Positions 41,566 through 51,850 are shown, numbered from the stretch's first letter. The stretch is DNA of 64,000 nucleotides from Hydractinia symbiolongicarpus (GCF_029227915.1 NC_079878.1:7190001-7254000), one strand, 5' to 3'. Numbers and translations are program-made. Notes: generated from the sequence alone by a model not told the origin.

Positions 41566-42377
41566 TCAATTAGATAGTACTTTTCCAAATAGTCAATTAC
41601 TATTGATGATTGTGAATTAAGATCTAGAAAAGATCGGGATAAAAATGGGGGTGGGTTAATTAAGTATGTAAAAAAGGGAGTGGTTTGTAAGCAAATAAAC
41701 ATAGCTAACCTTACAAGTAATGAAATTATATGTTCTGAGCTAAACATCAGAAACAAAAAATGGACTATTATCACTCTCTATCGTCACCACGTCATTCTAA
41801 TCTTCAAAGTTTCTTTGAAGATTTGGAGAAAATTCTAAACAAAACACTCTCATTTTGTGATACCATCATTGTGATGGAGGACATAAACATTGATACTCAT
41901 AATAAAAATGAAATAATAAATTATCATTACTTAACTTCTCTTTGTGATACTTTTGACCTAAAAAACTTAGTCAAAGACAAAACATGTTTTGCAAGTGAAC
42001 AAGGAACATCAATTGATGTTATTTTAACAAATAAACAAAGGTCTTTTCAAAACACTATGGTTACTGAGACTGGACTCAGTGACCATCATCTGATGATTAC
42101 AACTTTCATAAGATCTCATCTGGTAAGATTGAAACCAAAACTAATTGTTTATAGAAGTAAGAGAAAGTTTGATGAGAGAAAGTTTCTTTCTGATGTTAAG
42201 AATACACGTTTCGATTTTAATGAAAATGACCCTGCTTCAAATTACGACCACTTGACAAAAACGTTTAGTTCTATTATTGAAAAGCATGCCCCTTTAAAAC
42301 AGAAACTGCTCAGGGGAAATGAAGCACCTTATATGAATAATAAAGATCCTACTGAAGAAAACAAGTTTAAACATTAA
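41566..42377 (+). pseudogene. LINE endonuclease domain (broken)
   Basis: Remnant of the apurinic-endonuclease-like domain that nicks target DNA to prime reverse transcription. One frame near 41,603-41,760 carries NGGGL and a WTIITLYR strand; after a frame change an open frame from 41,760 to 42,377 (205 codons) continues with EDINID, where active enzymes have a GDFN-type motif, then DVILTN and the catalytic SDHHLM. The first N-terminal motifs are absent, so the domain is truncated, and the G-to-E and F-to-I changes in the GDFN motif would probably inactivate it. It is continuous with the reverse transcriptase region downstream. Confidence 0.85.
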
Positions 42378-42422
42378 AAACAACGAAATAAGTGTGTTGG
42401 CCTCAGAAAGAAAGCCAAAAAA

Positions 42423-44303
42423 ATGTATTTTAAAAATGTTATAGATTCTGGGATTGTAGAAAATAAAACTTTTTGGAAAACTATTAAGCCGTTTATAACC
42501 AATAAAAGTGGTTTGAACAATGATAACATTATTATTATCAAAGATGGTGCTCAGATAACCAATGACAGTGAGCTTGCTGAATTATTTAATGATCACTATA
42601 TAAACATTGTAGAAAAAAGTACCAAAGAACCAAGCCAATATCAATTGGTTGTCCAAATTCCTTAGACAAAGAGAGACTAATTAATGAGATAATTAAAACA
42701 TACGAGAGTCATCCGAGTATTGTCAAAATTAAAGCCTGCAACGAAAACATAATTTTTTTTTTAACTTTGAGGAGATAGATGACAACACAATCAAAAAACT
42801 TTTTACTAATTTAAACATAAATTCCTCTCCAGGTAAAGACAAAATACCCCCAAAGCTTGTGAAGTTAGCTAGTGAATATCTGATTGGCCCATTGAAAAAT
42901 GCTATAAACAGCAGCATAAAATTGAATATTTTTCCCGATGGAGCCAAACGTGCAACGGTAGCACCTCTTGACAAAGGAGGCAAAGACAAACATAGCATTA
43001 GAAATTTTAGACCTGTCGGTGTGTTGAATGTATTTTCAAAATTCTATGAAAACATAATGAAGGATCAAATCATGTCAAATCGAAACTTTCAATATTTTTG
43101 TCAGCCTATCGGAAAAACTATAATACACAGCATGTCTTAATTCGTTTACTAGAAGAATAGAAGAAAAAACTTGATATGAATTACGTGGTTGGTGCAGTCT
43201 TAATGGATCTATCAAAAGCTTTCGATTGCGTGCCACATGATTTAATAATCGCTAAACTTGAGGCATATGGATTTGAAATTAATGCCCTGAAATTTGTCTT
43301 GTCATACCTAACAAATAGAGAACAATCTACTCGTATAAACGGACACTACAGTCTTTTCCAAATGATTCTTTGAGGTGTGCCGCAAGGATCAATCTTAGGC
43401 CCGATAATTTTTAACATTTTTCTTAACGAAATTTTTCTTTTTATAACCAGAAGTGACCTACACAACTATGCTGATGATAATACATTGTCAAGCTTTTCCA
43501 ATTCAATTCCAAACCTCATTAAAATTTTAGAAGGTGAGTCTGAGCAGGCATTAGCATGGAATGATTGCTAACCCTGACAAATTTCAATGCATTATCATCA
43601 GCAAAGATAGGATAGAAAGCACAAGTAGTGAACTGATAAGAATCGGAGATAAAAACATATATTCGCAAGACACAGTCAAACTGATAGGAGTTAAAATTGA
43701 CAATAACCTTAGATTTGATCAGCACTTAAATGAGGTTTGCGAGAAAGCATCTGCGCAACTAAATGCTTTGTATAGATTTAAAAACATACTTCCTTTTAAA
43801 GCTAAGAGTGTCTTAGCAGAAAGTTTTGTGTATTCAAACTTTAACTACTGTCCACTTATTTGGAATTTCTCATCTTCCAAATCACTTTCTAGGGTCGAAA
43901 AACTCCATAAGCAAGCCCTAAAATTTGTAGATAGTGGATATTCAGAGAGAGAAAAAAATACATTTCTAGCAAGAACAAAAGTAACTACATGAAAATTATG
44001 CGAATAAGAAATCTATGTATAGAGATTTTTAAATCTCTTAATAATTTAAATCCACCATTTATGTTAGACATCTTTCAACGCAACGAAACAAACAGGCCAG
44101 TACAAAGTCAATATGTAAATAATCTTAAAACATTGAACTTTAATACTAAAAATTTTGGGGAAAAATGTCTTCGCTTATAGGTGGCCTAAAATTTGTAATA
44201 CTTTACCTTCCGAATTGAAAAGTTGTACGAGCCTTAAAAAATTTGAAACGAAACTAAAGGAGTATGATTTTAGTCACTCGGTCTATTTAAATAATTTTTC
44301 ATA
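42423..44303 (+). pseudogene. LINE reverse transcriptase and C-terminal region (broken)
   Basis: Polymerase that would copy the element RNA at the nicked target. Blocks in order: RT fingers at 42,859-43,140 (NFRPVGVLN), palm motif A LMDLSKAFDCVPHD near 43,203-43,244, motif B GVPQGSILGP near 43,374-43,403, catalytic YADD at 43,466-43,477, then a C-terminal part at 43,561-44,303 with YCPLIW and LCIEIFKSLNNLNP. An in-frame TGA (43,371-43,373) sits immediately before motif B, and frame changes occur near 42,660, 43,140, 43,560, 43,985 and 44,180. The catalytic Asp pair is intact but the gene cannot make a full protein. Confidence 0.92.
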
Positions 44304-44418
44304 ATTTTTATACATTTTTCATAAAACTATAAACAAATTATATTTATAAATATGTATTTATTTATTTTTTTATATCAGGAAGCTATATGTACATAGTTAT
44401 TTCTCAGACGTTAAATAA

Positions 44419-44440
44419 ATTAGGAAAGAAAGAAAGAAAG
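44419..44440. repeat. (GAAA)n tail of the LINE
   Basis: About four gaaa units follow the AT-rich 3' UTR, marking the end of the retrotransposon. The next bases (acatgtacttagcg) are satellite. Confidence 0.85.
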
Positions 44441-47400
44441 AACATGTACTTAGCGAAATATATCACTAAATACATGTTGGTACGAATATGTGACGCAACC
44501 GTTGTAACTCAAACGGAGTTATACCGTTAGAAAGTCAATGAAATGTAGTTTTGAAACTGTCTCTATTTCGTCAGCGCGCGCTAACGGCTCTGATTGGTAG
44601 CACTCTACACAATGACTTATCGAACTAAATATTTAAATGAAGAGCTAACTGAGCGTCCAGTGTAACTGCGGAATTCCAGCAGTCATACCAAAGTGAGATC
44701 AATGTTAAATCTTTGAGTCTATTTTTTTCATTTATAATGTCAAAGTTTAAAACCAGTGCAATACGGTTCCACGGTCAATCGATTCACTTTCAAAAAGCGA
44801 TGCAACCTAGTAATATCTGAAAAATATCGCTAGATACATGTTGGTACGAATATGTGACGCAACCGTTGTAACTCAAACGGACTTATACCGTTAGAAAGTC
44901 AATGAAATGTGGTTTTTGAAACTGTCTCTATTTCCTCAGGGCCCACTAACGGCATGGATTAGTACGACTCTGAAAAATGAATTATCGAACTAAATATTTG
45001 AATAAAGAGCTAACACAGCGTCCAGTATAACTGCGGAGTTTCAGCATTCATGCCAAAGTAAGAAGAATGTTAATTCTTGTAGTCCACTTTTCCCATTTAT
45101 TAAATTTATAAGAACAAAGTCCAAAATCAATTCAATCAGGTCCCACAGTCAATCGTTTCACTTCTGAAAGGAACGCAACCTAGTTATAATGCCAAAACAT
45201 CGCTAAATACATGTTCGTACGAATATGTGACGCTACTGTATTAACCTAAACGGACTGATACCGTTCGAAAGTCAATGAAATGTAGTTTTTGAAACTGTTT
45301 TTATTTCCTTAGCGCGCGCTAGTGGCTCTCATTGGTACCACTGTACACAATTACTTATTGAACTAAATATTGAAAAAAGAGCTAACAGAACGTCCAGTGC
45401 AACTGCAGAGTTCCAGCAGTCACACCGGAGTGAGAAATATGTTCATTCTTCGAGTTCAATTGTCTCATTTTTCACATTTATAAGGTTAAAGTCCAAAATC
45501 ATTTCAATTAGGTGCCACGGTCAATCGTTTCACTTCAAAAACCAATGCAACCTAGTAATACCAGAAAATATCACAAAATACATGTTGGTACGAATATGTC
45601 ACGCAACCGTAGTAACTCAAACGGAATGATACCTTTCGAAAGTCAATGAAATGCAGTTTTAGAAACTGTCTCTATTTCCTCAGAGCGCTCTAACGGCTTT
45701 GATTTGTCCCACTGTAAAAAATGACTTATTGATCTCAATATTTTAATAAAGAGCTAACACAGCGTCCAGTGTAACTCAGGAGTTTCAGCATTCATGCCAA
45801 AGTAAGAAGAATGTTAATTCTTAGAGTCCAGTTGTCCCATTTATCAAATTTATAAGGACGAAGTCCAAAATCATTTCAATAAGGTCCCACAGTCAATCGT
45901 TTCACTTTTAAAAGGAACGCAACCTAGTAATAATGGCAAAATATCTCTAAATACATGTTGGTACGAATATATGACGCAAGCATATTAAGTCAAACGGACT
46001 GATACCATTCGAACGTCAATGAATTGTAGTTTTAGAAACTGTTTCTATTTCTTCCGTGCGCGCTAACGGCTTCGATTGGTGCCACTGTAAAAAATAAATC
46101 ATTAATCTAAATATTTAAATAAAGAGCTAACACAGCGTCCAGTATAACTGCAGAGTTTCAGCATTCATGCCAAAGTAAGAAGAATGATAATTCATGGAGT
46201 CCAATTGTCACATATATCACATTTCTCAGGTCAAAGCCCAAATCAGTTCAATCAGGTCCCACAGTCAATCTTTTCACTGTTAAAAGCGATGCAACCTAGT
46301 AATATCAAAAAATATTGCTAAATACATGTTAGTGCGGATATGTGATAAAACCATTGTAACTTAAACGGACGGATACCGTTAGAAAGTCAACGAAATGTAG
46401 TTTTTAAAACTGTATCTATTTCGTCAGCGCCCGCTAACGGCTCTGATTGGTACCACTGTACACAATGACTTATCAAACTAAATACTTAAATAAAAAGCTA
46501 ACAGAGCTTCCCATGTAACTGCGGAGTACCAGCACTCATACCAAAGTGAGAGGAATGTTAGTTCTTAGAATCCATGATTCTCATTTATCACATTTATAGG
46601 GTCAAACGCCTAAAGCACTTCAATTAGTTTCCACGATCAATTGTTTCACTTTTAAAAGCAATGCAACCTATTAATACCGGACAATATAGCTAAATAGATG
46701 ATGGTGCAAATATGTGACACATTCGTCGTAACTCAAACGGACTGATACTGCTAGAAAGTCAATGAAATGTAGCTTTTCAAACTGTTTCTATTTCCTCAGT
46801 GCCCGCTAACGGCTTGGATTGGTCCCACTGTAAGAAATGACTTATCAAACTAAATATCTAAATAAAGAACTAACAGGGCATAACAACTGCATAATTTCCA
46901 CATTCATGCCAAAGTAATCAGAATGTTAATTCTTGGAGTCCAATTTTCCCAATTATCACATTTATAAGAACAAAGTCCAAAATCAGTTCAATCAAATCCC
47001 ACAGTCAAACGTTTCAATTTTAAAAGGTATGCAACCTAGTACTATCTGAAAGATATCGCTAAGTACATGATGGTACGAATATGTGACGCAATCGTTGTAA
47101 CTCAAACGGACTGATACCGTTAAAAACTCAATAAAATGTAGTTTTTGAAACTGTTTCTATTTCCTCAGCGCCCGCTAACGGCTCTGATTGGTACCACTGT
47201 ACACAATGACTTACCGAACTAAATATATAAATAAAGAGCTAACACAGCGTCCAGTGTTACTGCAGAGTTCCATTAGTTATACAAAAGTGAGAAAAATGGT
47301 AATTCTTGGAGTCCAATTGTTCCATTTATTACATTTGTAAGGACAAAGCCCAAAATCAGTACAATTAGCTCTCACGGTCAATCGATTCACTTTTAAAAGC

Positions 47401-47511
47401 GATGCAGCGTAGTAACAACAGAAAAATATCTCTAAATACATGTTGGTACGAATATGTGATGCAACCGTTGTAACTCAAACGGACTGATACCGTTAGAAAG
47501 TCAATGAAATG
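44441..47511 (-). repeat. Diverged satellite in inverted orientation
   Basis: Reverse complements of the satellite blocks (gtgacgcaac, actcaaacggac, tgcaacctagtaat) recur with the same ~373-bp spacing for about eight units. The segment begins with some 20 bases in forward orientation (acatgtacttagcg) that fold back onto the inverted copy (actaaatacatgttgg), and ends abruptly at 'gaaatgtag' where the Polinton fragment starts. Divergence between units is as high as in the 35-40 kb flank or higher. ORFs in this stretch are shadows. Confidence 0.92.
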
Positions 47512-47520
47512 TAGTAGTGT

Positions 47521-48343
47521 ATGTGTAATGTAGGCACAAATCGCTTGCGAGGCATGGGTTTTACCGACTATAATTCGCCAAACAAAGTCAAAGCAATGGC
47601 TCAAAATCTACTGAACGAGATTGTTCACATCGAGGACAAGGCCGATGATATGGCAATGCTGCCGTTGCTAGAGAACGTCCTAGATGAAACGGAGAGCTTG
47701 ATCGAGGAAACTTTCTTTGGCGGCGAAGTCTGCGCCGAGCGTGAAGAAAGAGGGCTCAATCGCGAGCTTCAAACTTAAAGCACCTGAAGAAAAAGATGAT
47801 CTTCTACGATAGCGATATCACCAAAGCGGAGGCTAAGATCAAAATCTGAGGAACAGCTAACTATCTGGAACGAAGACATAAAGCAAGCGAAGGAAGATCT
47901 AGAACGGCTCCAGGATCAAAAAGAGGCCACGCAAAAAGGACACGGCATACTATCCTCCAGTATCTATAGTCAGCTGCAGGAGATCAAAGGGGTTTACTAT
48001 CGCGAGCATAGTGAGTGCTGTTGGTCTGCTTATATCCACCATTGTGCTAGCTCTTACGGGAGGTAGTGGAGGAGGTGCCGTAGCAGGTACTGGTGGCGGA
48101 GGAGGACGCAAGGGTTTTATACGCAAACAACTTGAAAGACTCGGACGGTTCCTCTAGTATCTATCAGGCAAAGCAGGTGCAGCACTTCCAGGGAATATTG
48201 GCAGCATGGTCTTGTTCTTTTTCAGAGTAGCAGCGAGAGTTTTCGAGTTTGCGGCTCAGCATCTATATCTGGCTGCTGCTGGTGCTGTGGGTATTGTTGT
48301 GGCTTATGCGGGAGCTAAGAGCAAGAGGGGTGGTAAGAATTGA
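47521..48343 (+). pseudogene. Coiled-coil plus glycine-rich membrane protein of Polinton (broken)
   Basis: No catalytic motif. The first 80 codons from ATG 47,521 are acidic and helical (ending near ETFFGG); the frame then changes to a Lys-rich segment (KEGSIASFKLKAPEEK), a coiled coil (NEDIKQAKEDLERLQDQKE), a hydrophobic helix (IASIVSAVGLLISTIVLAL), a Gly-rich run, a basic stretch, and a second hydrophobic region before TGA at 48,341. I recognise the architecture from Polinton-type elements in cnidarians (recollection); the role is unknown, with membrane or virion association inferred. At least two frameshifts and an in-frame TAG after GRFL break it. The true N-terminus may lie beyond the satellite junction. 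Confidence 0.7.
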
Positions 48344-48349
48344 TGAGAT

Positions 48350-48375
48350 TCTAATTTGTTGATCAACAAATTAGA
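48350..48375. terminator. 26-bp perfect palindrome between convergent gene ends
   Basis: The arms tctaatttgttga / tcaacaaattaga form an uninterrupted palindrome. It lies 6 bp after the stop of the rightward gene ending at 48,343 and 3 bp from the stop of the leftward gene ending at 48,379. The position suggests a bidirectional 3'-end signal or hairpin; the function is inferred. Confidence 0.7.
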
Positions 48376-48378
48376 CCT

Positions 48379-49405
48379 TTACCTCAAGCAAATGTAGGCA
48401 AAGATGAGTCCTACTCCCACCGTGATAACGGTAGCCTTGGTATTCTCATGGACATCCGTAGACCTGATCGGGGTGGGGGTGCCACCCCCTGCCGTTTCAT
48501 GACTTGGTACTTGATGTTTCGTCGAATCGCTAGCCTTTCCAAGGGTAGGGTTCAGAGCCCCTCCCTCTTGCTTCGCGTTAATCTGGGGGTTAACACCGAT
48601 GGAGAAATAGTCCTTGCTGATGACGATTTTGTTCGTGAAATTCACGACATTCCCTATGTGAAGGCTCATGTCACTAGGGATCATATAGACACCATGAGCA
48701 AAACTGAAATCGACCTTGGACCGCGCATACTTCAGCACGTCTTGGAACACAGCGTCTAGAATAAGCTTAGAACCGGACGCTTTGGGAGAGCCATTCAAGA
48801 CCTATACGAGTGAGACCCTGGTATTTTACCAGGATCCACCGGTTCCACGAGTCCTCGTCGAAGTAGCTAGAGCCCGAGCCAGGATAGTCCGACTGATGAA
48901 GTTGCCAGCTACTGAAGAGGGTCTCGTTCCTCCACTGCTGCTTGCTATCGCTTACTCCAAATTGGCGAGCCAGTTGTCGGAATTTTTGTTTGTTGAAGGG
49001 GTTTTTGAGACTTCGGAACTTGTCGGAGCCTGGTAGGGAGATGTCCAGCTCTGCCAGAATTTTGCGGATCTGAAAGTAGACGTGGAAGCAGTAAACAGCA
49101 CTAACTAGAGGCAAAGGAGATTGTAAATGTTGCAAGGAAATACCGCAAGCAGTTGTTGCGCAGTAGGTAACGAAGTTAAGCTGAGTAGACCAGAGACTGA
49201 AGGGGTGGCCCCGCCACTCCTTTACTGCTGTACCTGAGCGGAATTCGTAATCAACGAAAATGTCTGGAAATTTTACCATGAACGAGGACCCCGTTGCGTT
49301 AATAACGATGTCCTGCGTTGAAAGGTCATCTCCCTTGAGCCTCTCCAGAATTCTCCCATGGTTAGGCGCGTACTTCGTCTTGGGATTGTACGAGTAAATG
49401 CTCAT
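48379..49405 (-). pseudogene. Large conserved Polinton protein with C-terminal membrane anchor (broken)
   Basis: Read from ATG 49,405, a 212-codon frame contains GDDLSTQDIVINATGSS, an aromatic-rich middle (FCHV-like strands, QQWRNETLF) and GLTRIGLE. A second frame ending at 48,379 continues with YARSKVDFSFAHGVYMIPSD and finishes in a single hydrophobic helix (VITVGVGLIFAYI). I know this family as a conserved ORF of Polinton-type elements in cnidarians (recollection); its job is not established and a particle or membrane role is only possible. The junction near 48,770-48,800 combines a frameshift with what looks like an internal deletion of several dozen codons relative to the family. Its start codon lies inside a palindrome shared with the divergent neighbour. 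Confidence 0.7.
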
Positions 49406-49426
49406 GTTTCTTTAAAGAAACATGAG
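49401..49426. promoter_or_regulatory. 26-bp perfect palindrome holding both start codons of a divergent gene pair
   Basis: Arms ctcatgtttcttt / aaagaaacatgag. The leftward gene starts with the ATG complementary to 49,403-49,405 and the rightward gene with ATG 49,422-49,424, so both initiators lie symmetrically in one palindrome only 16 bp apart. A shared bidirectional promoter or operator must lie here or within the genes; that function is inferred. Confidence 0.7.
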
Positions 49427-50080
49427 ACAACTCTACGTCACTGATATAGAGAATCCTACGATATTGAAACCTCGTCTAGAGCAGGGCACAAGGATCGCTC
49501 TGAAGACGATCAGCATTCGAGCCACGTGGCTGATCCTCGACAGTAGGAGCGATATCAGCATCTATAGGGCGGGGCCAAGTCGACTGAAGTCATGACGTTG
49601 GAACTCAACATCTCGATCGCGGGGGGGGGGGGTGTATCGAATCGAGGATCTTGCTGCCATAGTCAATAACCAGGCAGGATATAGGATCAAGCTCTTCGTA
49701 CTCAGGAACGGAATCTGTAGACTCCGGGTTAATGAGGGGTACGATGTGATAATCGATCAGGCACTGCAGGATATTATGGGACGGGCCTTCGACAACAAAG
49801 TAAAGTTTACCAAAGGCGACCATGACAGCTTCTACTCGTTTGTAAGCAGTTGGATAAAATGAATTGCCTGCTTAACGGGGAGGAATCCAACATACTAGCC
49901 GTGCTTTCGGTGAAGGAGTTAACTGCTTGGGGAGATATGCTTACGTGGAGTTTCGATAACCCCACGTACCTCCCCTTAATGGGCTCAATAGACATGCTAG
50001 AATTCATGCTGACGGACGAGCATCACAAAGATAAAAACGGTTCGTTCGTAGGATTAACGATGCACTTGCCTATAGAATAA
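49422..50080 (+). pseudogene. Conserved Polinton protein, possible particle component (broken)
   Basis: Starts at ATG 49,422 in the divergent palindrome (MRQLYVTDIENPTI...). After about 57 codons the frame closes; a second frame passes through a run of 12 G (49,621-49,632) into YRIEDLAAIVNNQAG and QALQDIMG, and a third (49,850-50,080) contains FDNPTYLPL and ends in HLPIE. Alternating short hydrophobic strands suggest a beta-rich fold. I recall this as a regular partner of the coiled-coil membrane genes in cnidarian Polinton-type elements, with no proven function. At least two frameshifts, one in or next to the poly-G tract. Its TAA is followed directly by the ATG of the next gene (TAAATG). 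Confidence 0.62.
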
Positions 50081-50733
50081 ATGACAGACATTGCAAAGCT
50101 ATACCCGGGTTTACATTCTGCACCTCCGGAGGGTACGGAGGGTACGGAGGATACTTCACAAGTCTACAGGCTCAAGAAAACCGAAGAGCTTGAGCAGTAC
50201 CTACGTGGCGAGATTAAAGAGCGGGACAAGCTCGCTAAAAAGTTTAAGATGCATGGTACGTGGTGAGGTTCTGCGACCACGGGTTACCGAGTATCAGCAT
50301 TATCACATCTGGTTATGGAATAGGGGCCCTGACTTCGGGCTTGGGAGCTACCCTGTGCATAGCCATGGGTGGGATCACTATCGCCGTAGGTCTGGTACAA
50401 GTGGGTCTACGGAACACCGGGAGGAGGCTAGATGCAAAATCCAAGAAACACGAGGGGATAGGAATACTGGCGAAGACCAAACTCAACTCTATCGTTGACT
50501 TTATCAGCAGGGCTGTGGAGAATTGTGTAATCAGCGACTACGAGTTCAGCCTGTTCATGCAGGAAAAGCAAAAGTACATGATACTGAGGGAGCCAGCCCG
50601 ACAACAAACACGCAAAATCGTGGAATCGATCAACGAACGGGAAAGACGGCAGCTTGTCGCGTAAGGTCGAGAGGAGGCGAAGGATGAACTGCTCAAAAAG
50701 CTTCAATCTGCGCAGTATGTCAGCGCTACTTAG
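50081..50733 (+). pseudogene. Coiled-coil/hydrophobic-segment protein of Polinton (broken)
   Basis: The first frame (50,081-50,266) encodes an acidic start and a charged helix (EELEQYLRGEIKERDKLAKK). After a frameshift near 50,255-50,265 the second frame gives a long Gly/Ala-rich hydrophobic segment (SIISIITSGYG-like, then GITIAVGLVQVGL), a charged helical domain (KLNSIVDFISRAVENC, SDYEFSLFMQEKQKY) and QLVA. An in-frame TAA follows, after which the family-like tail GREEAKDELLKKLQ runs on to TAG 50,731. I recognise this family from cnidarian genomes (recollection), where it is a multicopy element gene; function unknown, membrane association likely. ATG 50,081 abuts the previous stop codon, so the two genes were probably co-transcribed. 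Confidence 0.72.
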
Positions 50734-50760
50734 AGGAGCCACCCGCGTATTCATAGGGTT

Positions 50761-50782
50761 TACTGTGTTGAACAACACACTA
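50761..50782. terminator. Near-palindrome between convergent gene ends
   Basis: tgtgttg (50,764-50,770) and caacaca (50,773-50,779) are separated by only two bases and are flanked, after one C/C mismatch, by pairing ta/ta. It lies between the stop at 50,733 (rightward) and the stop at 50,792 (leftward), mirroring the palindrome at 48,350. Confidence 0.55.
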
Positions 50783-50791
50783 TATCACCCG

Positions 50792-51070
50792 CTACTCAAT
50801 CTCGAGTACTTCTCCACTGTCTTCATCGTTGAGAAGACAACAGTTATGTACGACTCGTCGCTGCCTTTCCGCGAGCTGTCTCGAGTATTTTTCGAGATTT
50901 TTGTGCCAGCTAAGCCTGGTACAAGGTTTGCAGAAAGGCCCGTCTGTTTGCGTCGAGACGTCCTTGTACTTGACCTTGCGAATCGCCTCAAGAAGAGGGC
51001 CCCTATTTATAGTTGAGTAACGAGAAACGCGTAGTGCTTTCGCTTCTTTTTTCCGTGCGGGAACGTTCAT
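50792..51070 (-). CDS. Small basic Polinton protein with STQTD motif
   Basis: An uninterrupted 92-codon frame from ATG (complement of 51,068-51,070). It is Lys/Arg-rich and contains RKVKYKDVSTQTDG, a CKPC pair and an acidic C-terminus. I recall small Polinton proteins with a 'VSTQTD' segment in cnidarians but no function. The start is chosen because a hairpin lies just upstream, as at other boundaries of the element. The same frame runs on upstream without a stop into the neighbouring gene's C-terminus, making an apparent 190-codon fusion ORF from 51,364; I read this as loss of the upstream gene's stop. One of the few undamaged frames here. Confidence 0.55.
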   Translation of the reverse strand: MNVPARKKEAKALRVSRYSTINRGPLLEAIRKVKYKDVSTQTDGPFCKPCTRLSWHKNLEKYSRQLAERQRRVVHNCCLLNDEDSGEVLEIE

Positions 51071-51721
51071 GTTTGTTTCTATGTATGAAGACAACCATAG
51101 AACCTTGATAAGCCACTTACAATACAGTAAACTCCCATCGTGATCAGAGTCACTAAAATGGCAAGTGCCGTTTCCCTCTTTGTATTTACAATCTGCCAGA
51201 TAAATCTGTACGTAGTAGTGTGAACCTTGATTGTAGGTGCTCGCTAGTTTGATGATCGCCTTGCACTCGCAGCTTCCCCGGGGTATCTTTTTCTTGTGGA
51301 ATTTGATTCTGACCTCGCCATCCCACTCCTTCAGCTTAGTGCTGAAGTACCGCCCTTTTTTCACGCTGACATTGGTGAAGCAGTGGCCCTCCAGGATCTG
51401 TAATTTGATCAGGATTTTCTCGTATTGATCTAACCACTCAGGATAGCTGGTCAGATCGAAAGATATAGTTAGCGCGGAGCCTTCGCTGTATTGACAGGCA
51501 CCCTAGGAGCGGATCTTTACAGGAGTCAGTATCAGTAACGGTGCTAGGATGCCGTCTTGATCCTGGAAGCCAATCACGAAGCGCTAATCCTTGCCTTTGC
51601 TTGCTGGGATAGAGTCGCTCAGCACAATGCCTTCGACTTGCACTTCTTCGATGTTTAGCGGTTTCGAGTTGGTGTAAAAGTCTTTCGATTTTACAGTCTT
51701 GTCTCCAAATTTCATCAGCAT
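51071..51721 (-). pseudogene. Conserved soluble Polinton protein (two in-frame TAG codons)
   Basis: From ATG 51,721 (or 51,715) one frame runs MKFGDKTVKSKDFY..., SDSIPASKGKD, TAG, RFVIGFQD, LILTPVKIRS, TAG, ACQYSEGSALTISFD, SYPEWLDQYEKI and continues through 51,364 into HYYVQIYLADCKY, with a Cys pair (CECK) and an acidic DSDHD end. Except for the two TAGs there is no frame change over about 200 codons. I recognise it as a conserved accessory gene of Polinton/adintovirus-type elements (recollection). A nucleic-acid-binding role would be a guess. No transmembrane segment. An ATG-proximal hairpin and AATAAA lie immediately upstream. Confidence 0.72.
51075..51103. promoter_or_regulatory. Intergenic hairpin upstream of the STQTD gene
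   Basis: gtttctatg (51,075-51,083) pairs with catagaac (51,096-51,103) over 8 bp with one bulged T and a 12-base loop. It lies 4 bases upstream of the leftward ATG at 51,070. Confidence 0.5.
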
Positions 51722-51723
51722 CC

Positions 51724-51738
51724 TCTTTATTGTAAAGA
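51724..51738 (-). promoter_or_regulatory. TCTTTA-TTG-TAAAGA hairpin with AATAAA just before an ATG
   Basis: tcttta and taaaga pair across a 3-base loop two bases upstream of the leftward ATG at 51,721. Read on the minus strand it gives ACAATAAAGAGG-ATG, nearly the same as ACAATAAAGAGA-ATG before the leftward gene starting at 57,779, and shares TCTTTA/TAAAGA with the palindrome at 49,401. It may be a common promoter-type element (inference). Confidence 0.45.
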
Positions 51739-51850
51739 AATAACTTCAACCAGGGTCTTCCGTGTCGTTGCGCAATCGCCCAGCTTTGAATAGGCCTTTC
51801 CCTACTCAAATGCTCAAATGCTCAAAATTTTGTTGAAGTCAGCATTCTCA

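Larger units (their letters stand above)
41566..44440 (+). mobile_element. 5'-truncated CR1/L2-like LINE with (GAAA)n tail
   Basis: In order: an apurinic/apyrimidinic-type endonuclease remnant, a reverse transcriptase with motifs LSKAFDCVPHD, GVPQGSILGP and YADD, a C-terminal region with YCPLIW, a short AT-rich 3' UTR and a terminal run of gaaa units (about 44,421-44,438). Microsatellite tails and this domain order are typical of CR1/L2-type non-LTR retrotransposons. No ORF1 is present and the reading frame is broken many times, so the copy is dead. The 5' edge is uncertain. The tail abuts diverged, inverted satellite. Confidence 0.88.

Noticed and set aside
47512-47600. Left terminal inverted repeat of the Polinton starting at the satellite junction
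   Set aside because: No reverse-complement match to this sequence is visible near 60 kb or further right, and coding sequence begins within about 10 bp, too close for a usual Polinton terminal repeat.
48448-48759. Plus-strand ORFs of 103 and 106 codons at 48,448-49,036
   Set aside because: They are antisense shadows of the conserved leftward gene at 48,379-49,405 and have no recognisable content.
51438-51809. Leftward 123-codon ORF MSRERPIQSWA...
   Set aside because: It overlaps, in another frame, the better supported conserved gene with two TAG codons; the downstream continuity and family resemblance lie in the other frame.
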